Shown here piece after piece: positions 50,978 through 59,846 of a stretch of DNA of 64,000 nucleotides. Within the stretch, counting starts at the first letter, position 1. Every line of letters starts with the position of its first letter. A program made the position numbers and the translations under genes. Origin of the DNA: CBFDBF01 sp050293315. GTDB lineage: Bacteria > Pseudomonadota > Gammaproteobacteria > Chromatiales > Chromatiaceae. The notes beneath the pieces were generated by a model. The model saw only the letters and a program-made list of their open reading frames with translations, did no database searches and had not been told where the DNA came from. The stretch spans positions 1 through 64,000 of the forward strand of contig JBNKMS010000002.1 of the NCBI GenBank assembly GCA_050293315.1. Reading direction: 5' to 3'.

Positions 50978-52330
50978 TCAGCGCAACAGACCTGGGCCGC
51001 CACCCTTTAAATTCGCCTTTTTCATCAACCCCTCATACTGATGCGACATCAGATGGGCCTGGACCTGGGCGATAAAATCCATCACCACGACCACAATAAT
51101 CAGCAGCGATGTACCGCCAAAATAGAAAGGCACATGCCAGGCCACGATCAGAAACTCCGGCAACAGACAGACAGCGGTGATATAGATCGCGCCGGCCAGG
51201 GTCAGACGTGACATCACCCCATCAATATATTTAGCGGTCTGCTCTCCAGGCCGGATACCGGGGATAAACGCACCCGATCTCTTCAGATTGTCAGCCGTCT
51301 CCTTGGAATTAAATACCAGGGCGGTGTAAAAAAAGCAGAAAAACACTATCGCCGTTGCATACAGCATCACATAGATCGGCTCACCCGGAGAGACCTTGGC
51401 AACAATATCCTGCAGCCAACGCATATTCTCCTGGGCCCCGATCCACCCCCCCAGGGTAGAGGGGAAGAGGATGATACTGGAGGCGAAAATCGGCGGTATC
51501 ACACCCGCCATATTCAGCTTCAGCGGCAGATGACTGCTCTGTGCCGCAAACATCTTCCGCCCCTGCTGTCGCTTGGCATAATTCACCGTAATCCTGCGCT
51601 GTCCTCGCTCGACGAATACCACAAAGGCGGTAACCGCTATAGCGACAAAAAACAGCGCTATCACGCTGGCCGCATTCATCTCGCCGGTGTTTACCAGGGC
51701 CAGGGTACCACCTATAGCCCGAGGCAGTCCGGCGACAATACCGGCAAAGATGATCAGGGATATACCGTTACCGATACCGCGCTCGGTAATCTGCTCCCCC
51801 AGCCACATCAAAAACATGGTGCCGGTCACCAGTGACAGGGCCGCGGTAAAGACAAAGCCAGGGCCGGTTTGGATCACTACCGACATGCCACCAGCCTGTT
51901 GGGTCTGCAGCGCAGAGGCTATACCGATCGCCTGAAACATTGCCAACACCACTGTTCCGTAGCGGGTATACTGGGTGATCTTACGGCGTCCGGACTCACC
52001 CTCTTTCTTCAGCTGCTCCAGCTTCGGTAGCACCGCCGACATCAGCTGCATAATAATGGAGGCAGAGATGTAGGGCATGATGCCCAGGGCGAACAGACTC
52101 GCCCGCTTCAAGGCACCACCCGAGAACATGTTGAACATGTCCAGTATGGTCCCCTGCTGCTGATCAAACAGGATTGCCAGTGCATCAGGGTTCACCCCGG
52201 GAACCGGAACGAAGGTTCCGACCCGAAATACCAGCAGCGCGCCAAGGACAAACAGCAGCCGCTGTCGCAGCTCCTTCAGCTTGCCCATACTGGCGATTGC
52301 GCCACCCGCTTGTGAACCCATCTTTGCCAT
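50978..52330 (-). CDS. secY: Preprotein translocase subunit SecY
   Basis: A 450-residue core channel of the Sec translocon, with ten membrane helices. The plug and first-helix region VFRVGTFVPVPGVNP, the QQQGRKMFAAQSSHLPLKLN loop and the C-terminal YEGLMKKANLKG are conserved. It directly follows rplO (stop and start adjacent) and precedes rpmJ, as in the E. coli spc operon. Confidence 0.97.
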   Translation of the reverse strand: MAKMGSQAGGAIASMGKLKELRQRLLFVLGALLVFRVGTFVPVPGVNPDALAILFDQQQGTILDMFNMFSGGALKRASLFALGIMPYISASIIMQLMSAVLPKLEQLKKEGESGRRKITQYTRYGTVVLAMFQAIGIASALQTQQAGGMSVVIQTGPGFVFTAALSLVTGTMFLMWLGEQITERGIGNGISLIIFAGIVAGLPRAIGGTLALVNTGEMNAASVIALFFVAIAVTAFVVFVERGQRRITVNYAKRQQGRKMFAAQSSHLPLKLNMAGVIPPIFASSIILFPSTLGGWIGAQENMRWLQDIVAKVSPGEPIYVMLYATAIVFFCFFYTALVFNSKETADNLKRSGAFIPGIRPGEQTAKYIDGVMSRLTLAGAIYITAVCLLPEFLIVAWHVPFYFGGTSLLIIVVVVMDFIAQVQAHLMSHQYEGLMKKANLKGGGPGLLR

Positions 52331-52765
52331 TTATTCCTCGATCTTGCCGCCGGCCGCTTCAATCGCCGCACGCGCACCCTTGGTAACACCCAGGCCACGG
52401 ATCGTTACTGCCTTTTCCAGCTTGCCGGAGAGGATCACTTTGGCCTTTTTGATGTGGTCACCCAAGATATCGGCGGCCTGCAGAGCGGCCAGATCGATCA
52501 CATCCGCCTCTACCTTGGCCAGCTCATGCAGCCGAACCTCGGCATTGTAACGGGCCTTGCGTGAGGTGAATCCAACCTTGGGCAGACGACGCTGCAATGG
52601 CATCTGACCACCCTCGAACCCTACCTTATGAAAACCGCCAGAGCGTGACTTCTGACCCTTGTGGCCACGACCACCGGTCTTGCCCAGGCCACTGCCGATA
52701 CCTCGGCCGACCCTTTTGCTCTCACTCTTGCTGCCAGTTGCAGGCTTTAAACTATTCAGTCGCAC
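52331..52765 (-). CDS. rplO: 50S ribosomal protein L15
   Basis: A 144-residue L15. MRLNSLKPATGSKSESKRVG, the Gly-rich GSGLGKTGGRGHKGQKSRSGG arm and the globular C-terminal domain are normal. It abuts rpmD (one base) and secY (none), so translation is probably coupled along this part. Confidence 0.96.
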   Translation of the reverse strand: MRLNSLKPATGSKSESKRVGRGIGSGLGKTGGRGHKGQKSRSGGFHKVGFEGGQMPLQRRLPKVGFTSRKARYNAEVRLHELAKVEADVIDLAALQAADILGDHIKKAKVILSGKLEKAVTIRGLGVTKGARAAIEAAGGKIEE

Positions 52766-52766
52766 T

Positions 52767-52958
52767 TTACGCCTCCTCGGCCTTAACCATGTACGACACC
52801 ATATTCAGCATGCCGCGAGTGGCCGGGGTATCTTCTACCTCAACCGGATTGTGCATACGACGTATCCCCAGGCCGCGCACGCACGCCTGGTGCTTTTTCA
52901 GGCGACCGTGCATGCTACGCACCAGCGTCACCTTCATTGTCTTTTTCTTCTTAACCAT
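52767..52958 (-). CDS. rpmD: 50S ribosomal protein L30
   Basis: A 63-residue L30 with the family core TLVRSMHGRLKKHQACVRGL followed by GIRRMHNPVEVEDTPATRGM. It lies between rpsE (five-base gap) and rplO. Length is normal for the bacterial form. Confidence 0.95.
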   Translation of the reverse strand: MVKKKKTMKVTLVRSMHGRLKKHQACVRGLGIRRMHNPVEVEDTPATRGMLNMVSYMVKAEEA

Positions 52959-52963
52959 GGCTA

Positions 52964-53470
52964 TTATCCCTGGATCTCTTCAACTTTCTTGCCACGCTTG
53001 GCGGCAACGCTTTTCGCATCGCTCATGCCGGTCAAACCGTTAATAGTGGCGCGTACTACGTTGACTGGGTTGTTGGTACCGATGCATTTAGCCAGCACGT
53101 TGTGCACCCCTACCACCTCAAATACAGCACGCATGGCACCACCAGCGATGATGCCGGTACCCTCTGAGGCCGGCTGCATGTGCACTCTAGCGGCGCCATG
53201 TCTGCCCATCAGTGAATATTGCAGGGTGTCGCCATTGAGCTTCACGTCCTTTATGTTTCTACGCGCGGCCTCCATAGCCTTCTGGATAGCCACCGGCACC
53301 TCACGCGCCTTACCCATACCGAAGCCGACCCGACCATTACCATCGCCGACCACAGTAAGTGCGGAGAAGCCAAATATACGGCCACCCTTAACCACCTTTG
53401 CCACACGATTGACGGTAATCAGTTTCTCTACCAGTCCGTCGCCTTCCTGATTCGCATTAAAATTTGCCAT
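52964..53470 (-). CDS. rpsE: 30S ribosomal protein S5
   Basis: A 168-residue S5, involved in decoding fidelity and helicase activity of the ribosome entry. The N-terminal dsRNA-binding-like domain has VAKVVKGGRIFGFSALTVVG and GRVGFGMGKAREVP; the C-terminal domain has the ASEGTGIIAGGAMRAV segment. ATG chosen from MANFNANQEGDG. It is in the standard spc order after rplR. Confidence 0.96.
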   Translation of the reverse strand: MANFNANQEGDGLVEKLITVNRVAKVVKGGRIFGFSALTVVGDGNGRVGFGMGKAREVPVAIQKAMEAARRNIKDVKLNGDTLQYSLMGRHGAARVHMQPASEGTGIIAGGAMRAVFEVVGVHNVLAKCIGTNNPVNVVRATINGLTGMSDAKSVAAKRGKKVEEIQG

Positions 53471-53481
53471 AGCTATATACC

Positions 53482-53838
53482 TTAGAACTGGAGACCGTTT
53501 TCACGGGCGGCATCTGCCAATGCCTTGACCCGTCCGTGATATTTAAAGCCAGAGCGGTCGAATGCCACCGTCTCTACACCGGCTCCCTTTGCCCTCTCTG
53601 CAATCATCTTACCCACAACAGCAGCAGCGGCTACGTTTCCAGAGGAGCCCTTAAGCCCAGCCTTAACGCCCTTATCCACTGTCGATGCACTGGCCACTAC
53701 TCCGGTATCGCCCGGACCGATGATCTGCGCATACATGTGACGCGGGGTACGAAATACGGTCAGCCGATGTACTTCCAGCTCCCGGATCTTGGCGCGGGCA
53801 CGACGAGCCCGACGTAAACGTGAATCTTTCTTATTCAT
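53482..53838 (-). CDS. rplR: 50S ribosomal protein L18
   Basis: A 118-residue L18, which brings 5S rRNA to the large subunit. I took the ATG at 53838 (MNKKDSRLRRARRARAKI), as in other L18 proteins; the frame extends to 53883 into the end of rplF, and AAGGGG lies just before the chosen start. The C-terminal GFKYHGRVKALADAARENGL is typical. Confidence 0.95.
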   Translation of the reverse strand: MNKKDSRLRRARRARAKIRELEVHRLTVFRTPRHMYAQIIGPGDTGVVASASTVDKGVKAGLKGSSGNVAAAAVVGKMIAERAKGAGVETVAFDRSGFKYHGRVKALADAARENGLQF

Positions 53839-53851
53839 TCTGCATAGCCCC

Positions 53852-54385
53852 TTACGTCTTCTTGGCCTCTTTTCTGGCCACATATTCGTCTACATAACGC
53901 ACACCCTTGCCTTTATATGGCTCGGGTGGCCTGTAGGCGCGAATCTCAGCCGCGACCTGACCCACCTTCTGCTTGTCACACCCGGAGACAACGATCTCCG
54001 TCTGCGATGGGGTCTCAACAGTAACGCCCTCAGGCACCGAATAATCTATAGGGTGAGAGAAGCCGAGGTTCAGGTTCAAGGTCTTGCCCTGGGCCTGGGC
54101 GCGATACCCCACACCAATAAGCGACAACTTCTTCTCAAACCCGCTACTGACACCCTGTACCATGTTATTTATCAGGGCGCGGAAGGTTCCGGCCATGGCC
54201 CAGTCACCCCTGCTGTCTGTTTTCGGAGCGACATTGAGGACCCCGTCCTTCTGCTCAACGGCAACACTCTTATGCAGGGTCAACTGCATATCGCCCTTCC
54301 CGCCTTTTACACTAACCCCAGCATCATCAATCTTGACATCGACGCCAGATGGGATGGTGATAGGGCTCTTGGCTATACGTGACAT
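53852..54385 (-). CDS. rplF: 50S ribosomal protein L6
   Basis: A 177-residue L6 near the factor-binding centre. The two similar domains are visible; MSRIAKSPITIPSGVDVKI starts the first and the C-terminal PEPYKGKGVRYVDEYVARKE is the strongest signature. Thirteen bases separate it from rplR and 15 from rpsH. Confidence 0.96.
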   Translation of the reverse strand: MSRIAKSPITIPSGVDVKIDDAGVSVKGGKGDMQLTLHKSVAVEQKDGVLNVAPKTDSRGDWAMAGTFRALINNMVQGVSSGFEKKLSLIGVGYRAQAQGKTLNLNLGFSHPIDYSVPEGVTVETPSQTEIVVSGCDKQKVGQVAAEIRAYRPPEPYKGKGVRYVDEYVARKEAKKT

Positions 54386-54400
54386 ATCTATTACCCCCGC

Positions 54401-54796
54401 TTATGCCACAAAGGCGACGACTTCACCGCCATGCCCGGCGTTGCGGGCAGCGCGGTCTGTCATCAGACCTTTAGATGTGGAGATAATGGCGATACCCAGA
54501 CCGTTACGTACCGACGGCAGCTCTTTTGCACCCTTATATATGCGCAGCCCGGGACGACTAACCCGCTTGATCATCTCAATGACCGGCTGGCCCTGAAAGT
54601 ACTTTAGGTCTACCTTAAGAAGGTCCTTACCATCTTCTGTGGAAATCGCGTAATCGACGACGTAGCCTTCATCTTTGAGCAACTGCGCGATGGCGCTCTT
54701 CTTTTTGGAAGAAGGCATGGTGACTGCCACTTTACCAACAGCCTGCCCGTTGCGGATACGCGTCAACATGTCCGCGATAGGATCTGACATACTCAT
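54401..54796 (-). CDS. rpsH: 30S ribosomal protein S8
   Basis: A 131-residue S8, the central-domain rRNA binder that in E. coli also represses the spc operon by binding near rplE. MSMSDPIADMLTRIRNGQAV and the C-terminal LMTDRAARNAGHGGEVVAFV are diagnostic. It lies 64 bases after rpsN. Confidence 0.96.
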   Translation of the reverse strand: MSMSDPIADMLTRIRNGQAVGKVAVTMPSSKKKSAIAQLLKDEGYVVDYAISTEDGKDLLKVDLKYFQGQPVIEMIKRVSRPGLRIYKGAKELPSVRNGLGIAIISTSKGLMTDRAARNAGHGGEVVAFVA

Positions 54797-54860
54797 TATT
54801 TAAAACCCTCCGGGTCAGTCCACCACCAACGGTGCGATACCCCAATTAAACGCTAAATTC

Positions 54861-55166
54861 TTACCAGCTTGCCTTAACCAGTCCTGGTACGTCTCCTCGC
54901 ATTGCCGCCTCGCGCAGCTTATTGCGACACAGGCCAAACTTACGATATACCCCATGTGGCCGGCCACTGACCCGACAACGGCGCTGCTGCCTTACCGGAC
55001 TGGCATCACGTGGCAGTCTCTGCAGTTGCAGCACCGCCTCATCTATCTGCTCAGTAGTGCTCTGCGGGCTATTTATAACCGCCTTAAGCTCCGCCCTTTG
55101 AGTGGCGTACTTTGCAACTATTTTGGCCCGTTTGACCTCGCGGGCAATCATGCTTTTCTTTGCCAT
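54861..55166 (-). CDS. rpsN: 30S ribosomal protein S14
   Basis: A 101-residue S14 of the long, zinc-free type, as in E. coli: the CxxC pairs of the short form are missing. The conserved C-terminal half reads RCRVSGRPHGVYRKFGLCRN followed by KLREAAMRGDVPGLVKASW. It lies between rplE and rpsH. Confidence 0.96.
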   Translation of the reverse strand: MAKKSMIAREVKRAKIVAKYATQRAELKAVINSPQSTTEQIDEAVLQLQRLPRDASPVRQQRRCRVSGRPHGVYRKFGLCRNKLREAAMRGDVPGLVKASW

Positions 55167-55177
55167 AGATAGTCTAC

Positions 55178-55717
55178 TCAGTTTTTAAATGGGAACCGGA
55201 ACGCCTCCAGCAGGGCGCGTCCCTCTTCATCGTTCTTGGCTGTGGTGGTAATGGTAATATCCAGCCCACGCAGTGCATCGATTGCATCGTAATCGATCTC
55301 TGGAAACATGATCTGCTCTTTTACGCCCATGCTGTAATTGCCACGGCCGTCAAAAGACTTTGGACTCATGCCTCGAAAATCGCGAATACGGGGTATTGAG
55401 ATATTGATCAGTCGATCAAGAAACTCATACATGCGCTCACGCCGCAGCGTCACCATACAACCCACTGGCCAACCGTCGCGGATCTTGAACGCCGCAACCG
55501 ACTTTCTGGCCTTGGTCACCATCACTTTCTGACCCGAGATCTTCTCCAGATCACTAACCGCGTGCTCCATGACCTTTTTGTCACCAACCGCCTCACCCAC
55601 ACCCATATTCAGGGTGATCTTGGTGATCTTGGGGACCTCCATAATGCTCTTGAACCCAAACTGCTTCTGCAGCTGGCCCACAATCTTATCGCGGTATTCT
55701 TGCTGTAATCTTGACAT
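55178..55717 (-). CDS. rplE: 50S ribosomal protein L5
   Basis: A 179-residue L5, the same length as in E. coli, when started at the ATG at 55717 (MSRLQQEYRDKIV); the upstream extension runs into rplX and has no family match. It binds 5S rRNA and contacts the P-site tRNA. VPKITKITLNMGVGEAVGDK and the RIRDFRGMSPKSFDGRGNYS segment are conserved. Confidence 0.96.
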   Translation of the reverse strand: MSRLQQEYRDKIVGQLQKQFGFKSIMEVPKITKITLNMGVGEAVGDKKVMEHAVSDLEKISGQKVMVTKARKSVAAFKIRDGWPVGCMVTLRRERMYEFLDRLINISIPRIRDFRGMSPKSFDGRGNYSMGVKEQIMFPEIDYDAIDALRGLDITITTTAKNDEEGRALLEAFRFPFKN

Positions 55718-55730
55718 CTCTATATCTGCC

Positions 55731-56054
55731 TTAAATATCCACGACTTCGCCGTTAGATTTAAAGGTGCGCACCTTACGCCCATCTCCCAGCGTCTTAAAT
55801 CCCACCCGGTCACCTTTGCCGGTAATGGGGTTAAAGATCGCTACGTTGGATATGTCCAGCGGCATCTCTATATCCAGAATCCCACCCTGCTCACCAATGT
55901 TGGGATTCGGCTTGGTGTGTTTCTTTGCTATGTTTACGTTTTCAACAATCACCTTCTCACGGTCGATAACCCGCAAGACGGTGCCCTGCTTACCCTTGTC
56001 TTTACCGGTCAGGACGATGACCTGGTCACCTTTTTTAATCTTCTGCATGGCCAT
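55731..56054 (-). CDS. rplX: 50S ribosomal protein L24
   Basis: A 107-residue L24, an early assembly initiator. The KOW motif GDQVIVLTGKDKGKQGTVL is clear, as is GEVVDI at the end. Two in-frame starts exist (MAMQKIKKG); AGGGGA 7 bases before the first favours 56054. It is separated from rplN by 10 bases. Confidence 0.95.
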   Translation of the reverse strand: MAMQKIKKGDQVIVLTGKDKGKQGTVLRVIDREKVIVENVNIAKKHTKPNPNIGEQGGILDIEMPLDISNVAIFNPITGKGDRVGFKTLGDGRKVRTFKSNGEVVDI

Positions 56055-56064
56055 GGCTCATCCC

Positions 56065-56432
56065 CTATAGTACTTCTGGCGCAAGTGAAATGATCTTCAT
56101 AAAACGCTCACCGCGCAGTTCACGAGTTACCGGCCCAAAAATACGCGTGCCGATCGGCTGTAGCTGTGCATTCAGCAGAACAGCGGAATTGTTGTCAAAA
56201 CGGATCAGCGATCCATCCGGGCGACGTACGCCTTTCTTGGTACGCACTACCAGGGCACTGTATACCTCACCCTTCTTCACCTTACCGCGAGGTATAGCAT
56301 CTTTTACGCTCACCTTTATGATGTCGCCGATCCCTGCATAACGCCGATGCGAACCGCCCAGTACTTTATGCACTGTACACGCTTGGCGCCGCTGTTGTCG
56401 GCCACATTAAGGTTTGTCTGCATCTGAATCAT
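56065..56432 (-). pseudogene. rplN: 50S ribosomal protein L14, interrupted by an apparent 1-base frameshift
   Basis: L14 binds near the L19-L3 intersubunit bridge and is normally essential. The reading from the ATG at 56432 gives MIQMQTNLNVADNSGAKRVQ followed by CIK, then leaves frame; the next frame continues as VLGGSHRRYAGIGDIIKVSV to the end. At about 56364-56366 the sequence reads ATAAAGTACTG where ATAAAGGTACTG is needed. The span is 368 bases; one more base gives exactly 122 codons plus stop, the normal length. In a single-copy essential gene of a full operon, a sequencing or assembly error is the likely cause, and the real gene is probably intact. Confidence 0.9.
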
Positions 56433-56473
56433 GGGTCTATCTCAATCAAAATTCTGTATAACTACTGTCCGGA

Positions 56474-56734
56474 TCAATTTGCCTTGGTCACAACCTTGAC
56501 CAGACGCCAAGATTTGTTCTTAGACAGCGGCCGACACTGCTCAATCTCTACATCATCTCCAATAGCACACTCATTGGCCTCATCATGTACGTGCATCTTG
56601 GTCGAGCGACGAATAAATTTGCCATAGATCGGATGCTTGACGCGCCGCTCTACCTTAACGGTAATGGTCTTATCCATCTTGTCGCTAACTACTCTGCCCT
56701 GAAGCACTCGGTTTGATGGCTGCTGCTCACTCAT
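56474..56734 (-). CDS. rpsQ: 30S ribosomal protein S17
   Basis: An 86-residue S17 with the OB-fold segment LQGRVVSDKMDKTITVKVER and the conserved HPIYGKFIRRSTKMHVHDE. Its ATG overlaps the rpmC stop by four bases (ATGA). It closes the S10-type gene order before rplN. Confidence 0.96.
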   Translation of the reverse strand: MSEQQPSNRVLQGRVVSDKMDKTITVKVERRVKHPIYGKFIRRSTKMHVHDEANECAIGDDVEIEQCRPLSKNKSWRLVKVVTKAN

Positions 56735-56931
56735 GATGCGTTACCTGCCTGCTGCTCATTCATAATTGTCTTAACCCGCGCAATATCCTTGCGTACCTGG
56801 GTCATCTGTGACGGCCGATTCAACTGCCCGGTGCCCTGCTGCATACGCAGATTAAACTGCTCTTGACGCAGTTCCAGCAGTTTTTCCTGCAACTCAGCAG
56901 GACTCTTCCCACGTAACTCTTGTGCTTTCAT
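56731..56931 (-). CDS. rpmC: 50S ribosomal protein L29
   Basis: A 66-residue L29 at the exit tunnel, where trigger factor and SRP dock. MKAQELRGKSPAELQEKLLE and the helical RQEQFNLRMQQGTGQL fit the two-helix hairpin. Its ATG shares one base with the rplP stop (TAATG). Confidence 0.95.
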   Translation of the reverse strand: MKAQELRGKSPAELQEKLLELRQEQFNLRMQQGTGQLNRPSQMTQVRKDIARVKTIMNEQQAGNAS

Positions 56932-57344
56932 TACAGTACCGTCCGTTTTGCAAAGGTTGTCTTAAACGGCAGCTTTGCAGATGCTAATTTAAAGGCCTCA
57001 CGCGCCTGCTCTTCCGTAACCCCTTCGATCTCATACAACATGCGCCCGGGCTGAATCTGTGCCACCCAATACTCAACGTTACCCTTACCTTTACCCTGCC
57101 GTACCTCTAGTGGCTTTTTGGTAATTGGCTTGTCCGGAAACACCCTGATCCAGAGCTTACCGCCACGCTTTACTTTACGCGTAATGGTACGACGCGCCGC
57201 TTCAATCTGGCGTGAGGTCATACGCCCACGACCAACAGACTTGAGCCCAAACTCACCAAAGCTCACCTTGCTCCCTGACTGTGCCAGGCCGCGGTTACGC
57301 CCCTTCTGCTGTTTGCGAAATTTTGTCCGTTTTGGCTGCAACAT
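56931..57344 (-). CDS. rplP: 50S ribosomal protein L16
   Basis: A 137-residue L16 near the A site. MLQPKRTKFRKQQKGRNRGL starts it, and the RVFPDKPITKKPLEVRQGKG loop reaches the peptidyl-transferase centre. Three bases separate it from rpsC; one base is shared with rpmC. Confidence 0.96.
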   Translation of the reverse strand: MLQPKRTKFRKQQKGRNRGLAQSGSKVSFGEFGLKSVGRGRMTSRQIEAARRTITRKVKRGGKLWIRVFPDKPITKKPLEVRQGKGKGNVEYWVAQIQPGRMLYEIEGVTEEQAREAFKLASAKLPFKTTFAKRTVL

Positions 57345-57347
57345 GGT

Positions 57348-58034
57348 TTAAGCCCCCTTACCTGCGGACTTTTTCGGTGCGTCAGCCGGCTCACTTTGTG
57401 CTGCATCTTCAAATACTTCACCTCTGAAGATCCACACCTTAACGCCAATAATCCCGTAGGTGGTATTGGCCTCAGCAAAACCGTAGTCTATATCTGCACG
57501 CAGGGTATGCAGGGGGACTCGACCCTCCCGATACCATTCGCTCCGCGCAATCTCCGCACCGTTCAAACGACCGGCTATATTAATCTTGATGCCACCAGCG
57601 CCCAGACGCATAGAGTTCTGTACCGAACGCTTCATCGCCCGACGGAACATAATACGACGCTCTAACTGCTGGGTGACGTTCTCAGCGACCAGCTGTGCAT
57701 CCAGCTCCGGCTTACGGATCTCCTCAACGCTAAGATGCACCGGGATCCCCATCATATTTGAGACCTCAGCACGCAGCGCATCGATATCCTCACCCTTCTT
57801 GCCGATCACTATGCCGGGGCGGGCAGCGTGAATGGTTATGTGGGCGTTCTTCGCCGGACGGTCAATCTGGATCCTGCTAACCGAGGCCTGAGCAAGGCGT
57901 TTCTTCAGGTAGTCACGTACCTCTAGATCCTTGTTCAGCAGATCTGCATAGTCGCCTGAGTCGGCATACCACTTGGAGGTCCAGTCTTTGACGATCCCCA
58001 GTCTAATACCAATTGGATGTACTTTTTGCCCCAT
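57348..58034 (-). CDS. rpsC: 30S ribosomal protein S3
   Basis: A 228-residue S3 at the mRNA entry. MGQKVHPIGIRLGIVKDWTS, the KH motif IVIGKKGEDI and the C-terminal domain with GAEIARSEWYREGRVPLHTL are clear. The C-terminal tail beyond residue 210 is short and variable, as in the family. Confidence 0.97.
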   Translation of the reverse strand: MGQKVHPIGIRLGIVKDWTSKWYADSGDYADLLNKDLEVRDYLKKRLAQASVSRIQIDRPAKNAHITIHAARPGIVIGKKGEDIDALRAEVSNMMGIPVHLSVEEIRKPELDAQLVAENVTQQLERRIMFRRAMKRSVQNSMRLGAGGIKINIAGRLNGAEIARSEWYREGRVPLHTLRADIDYGFAEANTTYGIIGVKVWIFRGEVFEDAAQSEPADAPKKSAGKGA

Positions 58035-58050
58035 AACGTTCTCTCTTGCC

Positions 58051-58383
58051 TTACTTGTCGGCCACAGTCACAGTGATGTGACTGGTACGTTTTAAAATCC
58101 TGGCTGCACGCCCCTTGGCGCGTGCCCGAATACGCTTCATGGTCGGACCCTCATCAACGCAAATTGCAGAAACCCGCAATTCATCAATGTCCGCACCCTC
58201 ATTGTTCTCTGCATTGGCGATGGCAGAATCTAGTACCTTTTTAACCAATTCTGCACCCTTCTTCTTACTAAAGGTAAGAATGTCCAGGGCCTGCTCAACC
58301 GGCAGTCCTCTGACCTGATCAGCCACCAACCGACCCTTTTGGGCCGAGAGGCGCGCATACCGTAATTTTGCTACTGCCTGCAT
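58051..58383 (-). CDS. rplV: 50S ribosomal protein L22
   Basis: A 110-residue L22, with a long beta-hairpin lining the exit tunnel; macrolide resistance maps there (VDEGPTMKRIRARAKGRA). I prefer the ATG at 58383 (MQAVAKLRYARLS), 7 bases after GGGG, giving 110 residues as in E. coli; a GTG directly before it is also in frame. Confidence 0.95.
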   Translation of the reverse strand: MQAVAKLRYARLSAQKGRLVADQVRGLPVEQALDILTFSKKKGAELVKKVLDSAIANAENNEGADIDELRVSAICVDEGPTMKRIRARAKGRAARILKRTSHITVTVADK

Positions 58384-58398
58384 CACTCTACCCCACTC

Positions 58399-58668
58399 TT
58401 AAGTCTTTTTATCCGCAGTGTGACCGCGATAAGTACGGGTCAGGGCGAATTCGCCAAGTTTGTGACCAACCATGTTCTCACTCACCAGTACTGGAACGTG
58501 CTGGCGTCCGTTGTACACAGCAATGGTCAATCCCACCATATCCGGATGCACCATAGAACGGCGCGACCATGTCTTGATGGGACGCTTGCTGTTGCTTGCT
58601 ACCGCCTCTTCCACCTTCTTCATCAGATGGTGGTCTACAAACGGTCCTTTTTTAATTGAACGTGGCAC
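58399..58668 (-). CDS. rpsS: 30S ribosomal protein S19
   Basis: An 89-residue S19 of the 30S head, next to S13. MPRSIKKGPFVDHHLMKKVE and the central IKTWSRRSMVHPDMVGLTIA with KLGEFALTRTYRGH are the signatures. It lies between rplB and rplV. Confidence 0.97.
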   Translation of the reverse strand: MPRSIKKGPFVDHHLMKKVEEAVASNSKRPIKTWSRRSMVHPDMVGLTIAVYNGRQHVPVLVSENMVGHKLGEFALTRTYRGHTADKKT

Positions 58669-58680
58669 CTTAACTCACCT

Positions 58681-59508
58681 CTACTTACGATTGCGCTTAC
58701 GCACTATCATCTTGTTTGTACGTTTATTGGTACGTGTCTTGTAACCCTTGGTAGGAACACCCCACGGGGTAACCGGGTGACGTCCACCAGAGGTACGGCC
58801 TTCACCACCACCATGTGGATGGTCTACCGGGTTCATAACCACACCACGAACCGTTGGACGTACTCCGCGCCAGCGCGAAGCACCGGCCTTACCCAACTTA
58901 CGCAGAGAGTGCTCCTGATTACTGACCTCTCCGATTACCGCCCTACACTCACTCCGCACCTTGCGCATCTCGGTTGAGCGTAGACGCAGTGTTACATACT
59001 CGCCCTCTTTCGCTACCAGCTGCGCTGAAGTACCGGCAGAGCGGGCCATCTGCGCCCCTTTTCCAGCCTTCAACTCGATACAGTGAATGGTGGTACCAAG
59101 CGGGATGTTGCGCATCGGCAGGCAGTTACCCGGCTTGATTGGCGCATCATCTCCAGACACTACAGCGTCGCCCACTCTGATGCCACGCGGCGCGATAATA
59201 TAGCGACGCTCACCATCGACATACTTAATCAAGGCGATATTGGCGGTACGATTCGGATCGTACTCCAACCGCTCGACCTCACCCGGGACACCATCTTTGT
59301 TACGTTTAAAGTCGATAATGCGATAACGCTGTTTATGACCGCCACCGCGATGTCTGGTGGTTATGCGACCATTGTTGTTACGGCCACCACTCTTGCTTTT
59401 CTTCTCCAACAGCGGGCCATGCGGTTCACCCTTGTGCAGATGCGGGTTTACCACCTTGACTAAGAACCGCCGTCCCGGTGAAGTTGGTTTGCTCTTAACA
59501 ATAGCCAT
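58681..59508 (-). CDS. rplB: 50S ribosomal protein L2
   Basis: A 275-residue L2, needed for subunit joining and close to the peptidyl-transferase centre. GGGHKQRYRIIDFKRNKDGV, the MNPVDHPHGGGEGRTSGGRH loop with its catalytic-centre histidine, and the basic C-terminus are present. Standard position between rplW and rpsS. Confidence 0.98.
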   Translation of the reverse strand: MAIVKSKPTSPGRRFLVKVVNPHLHKGEPHGPLLEKKSKSGGRNNNGRITTRHRGGGHKQRYRIIDFKRNKDGVPGEVERLEYDPNRTANIALIKYVDGERRYIIAPRGIRVGDAVVSGDDAPIKPGNCLPMRNIPLGTTIHCIELKAGKGAQMARSAGTSAQLVAKEGEYVTLRLRSTEMRKVRSECRAVIGEVSNQEHSLRKLGKAGASRWRGVRPTVRGVVMNPVDHPHGGGEGRTSGGRHPVTPWGVPTKGYKTRTNKRTNKMIVRKRNRK

Positions 59509-59549
59509 TATCTTGCTTCCACTCTAAATCTTTGTTCTAGCGACGCCGC

Positions 59550-59846
59550 TCAGGCGCCCGCTCCAAAATCTATGTCGTGGCCTTCAGCCAACTTGACATA
59601 CGCCTTACGTACGCCATTCCTACGCCCCATTATGTAGCCGGTACGCTTTGCCTTACCCTTAATGTTGACAACTCTTACCTGCTCAACCTTGACATCAAAC
59701 AGCGACTCTACCGCTTTTTTGATCTCTGGCTTGGTCGCATCCGGAGTCACGCGGAAGGCGAACTGCCGTGCCGCATCAGCAATAACAGTGCTCTTTTCAG
59801 AGACTACTGGGCTCAACAGAACCTGCATCAGTCGCTCTCTGTTCAT
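59550..59846 (-). CDS. rplW: 50S ribosomal protein L23
   Basis: A 98-residue L23 at the exit tunnel, docking site for trigger factor and SRP. LLSPVVSEKSTVIADAARQF and FDVKVEQVRVVNIKGKAKR fit the family. Its ATG overlaps the rplD stop by four bases. Confidence 0.96.
   Translation of the reverse strand: MNRERLMQVLLSPVVSEKSTVIADAARQFAFRVTPDATKPEIKKAVESLFDVKVEQVRVVNIKGKAKRTGYIMGRRNGVRKAYVKLAEGHDIDFGAGA

Noticed and set aside
56355..56375. Programmed frameshifting in rplN
   Set aside because: No slippery heptamer or downstream structure is visible, and no such case is known to me for L14. A missing base is simpler.
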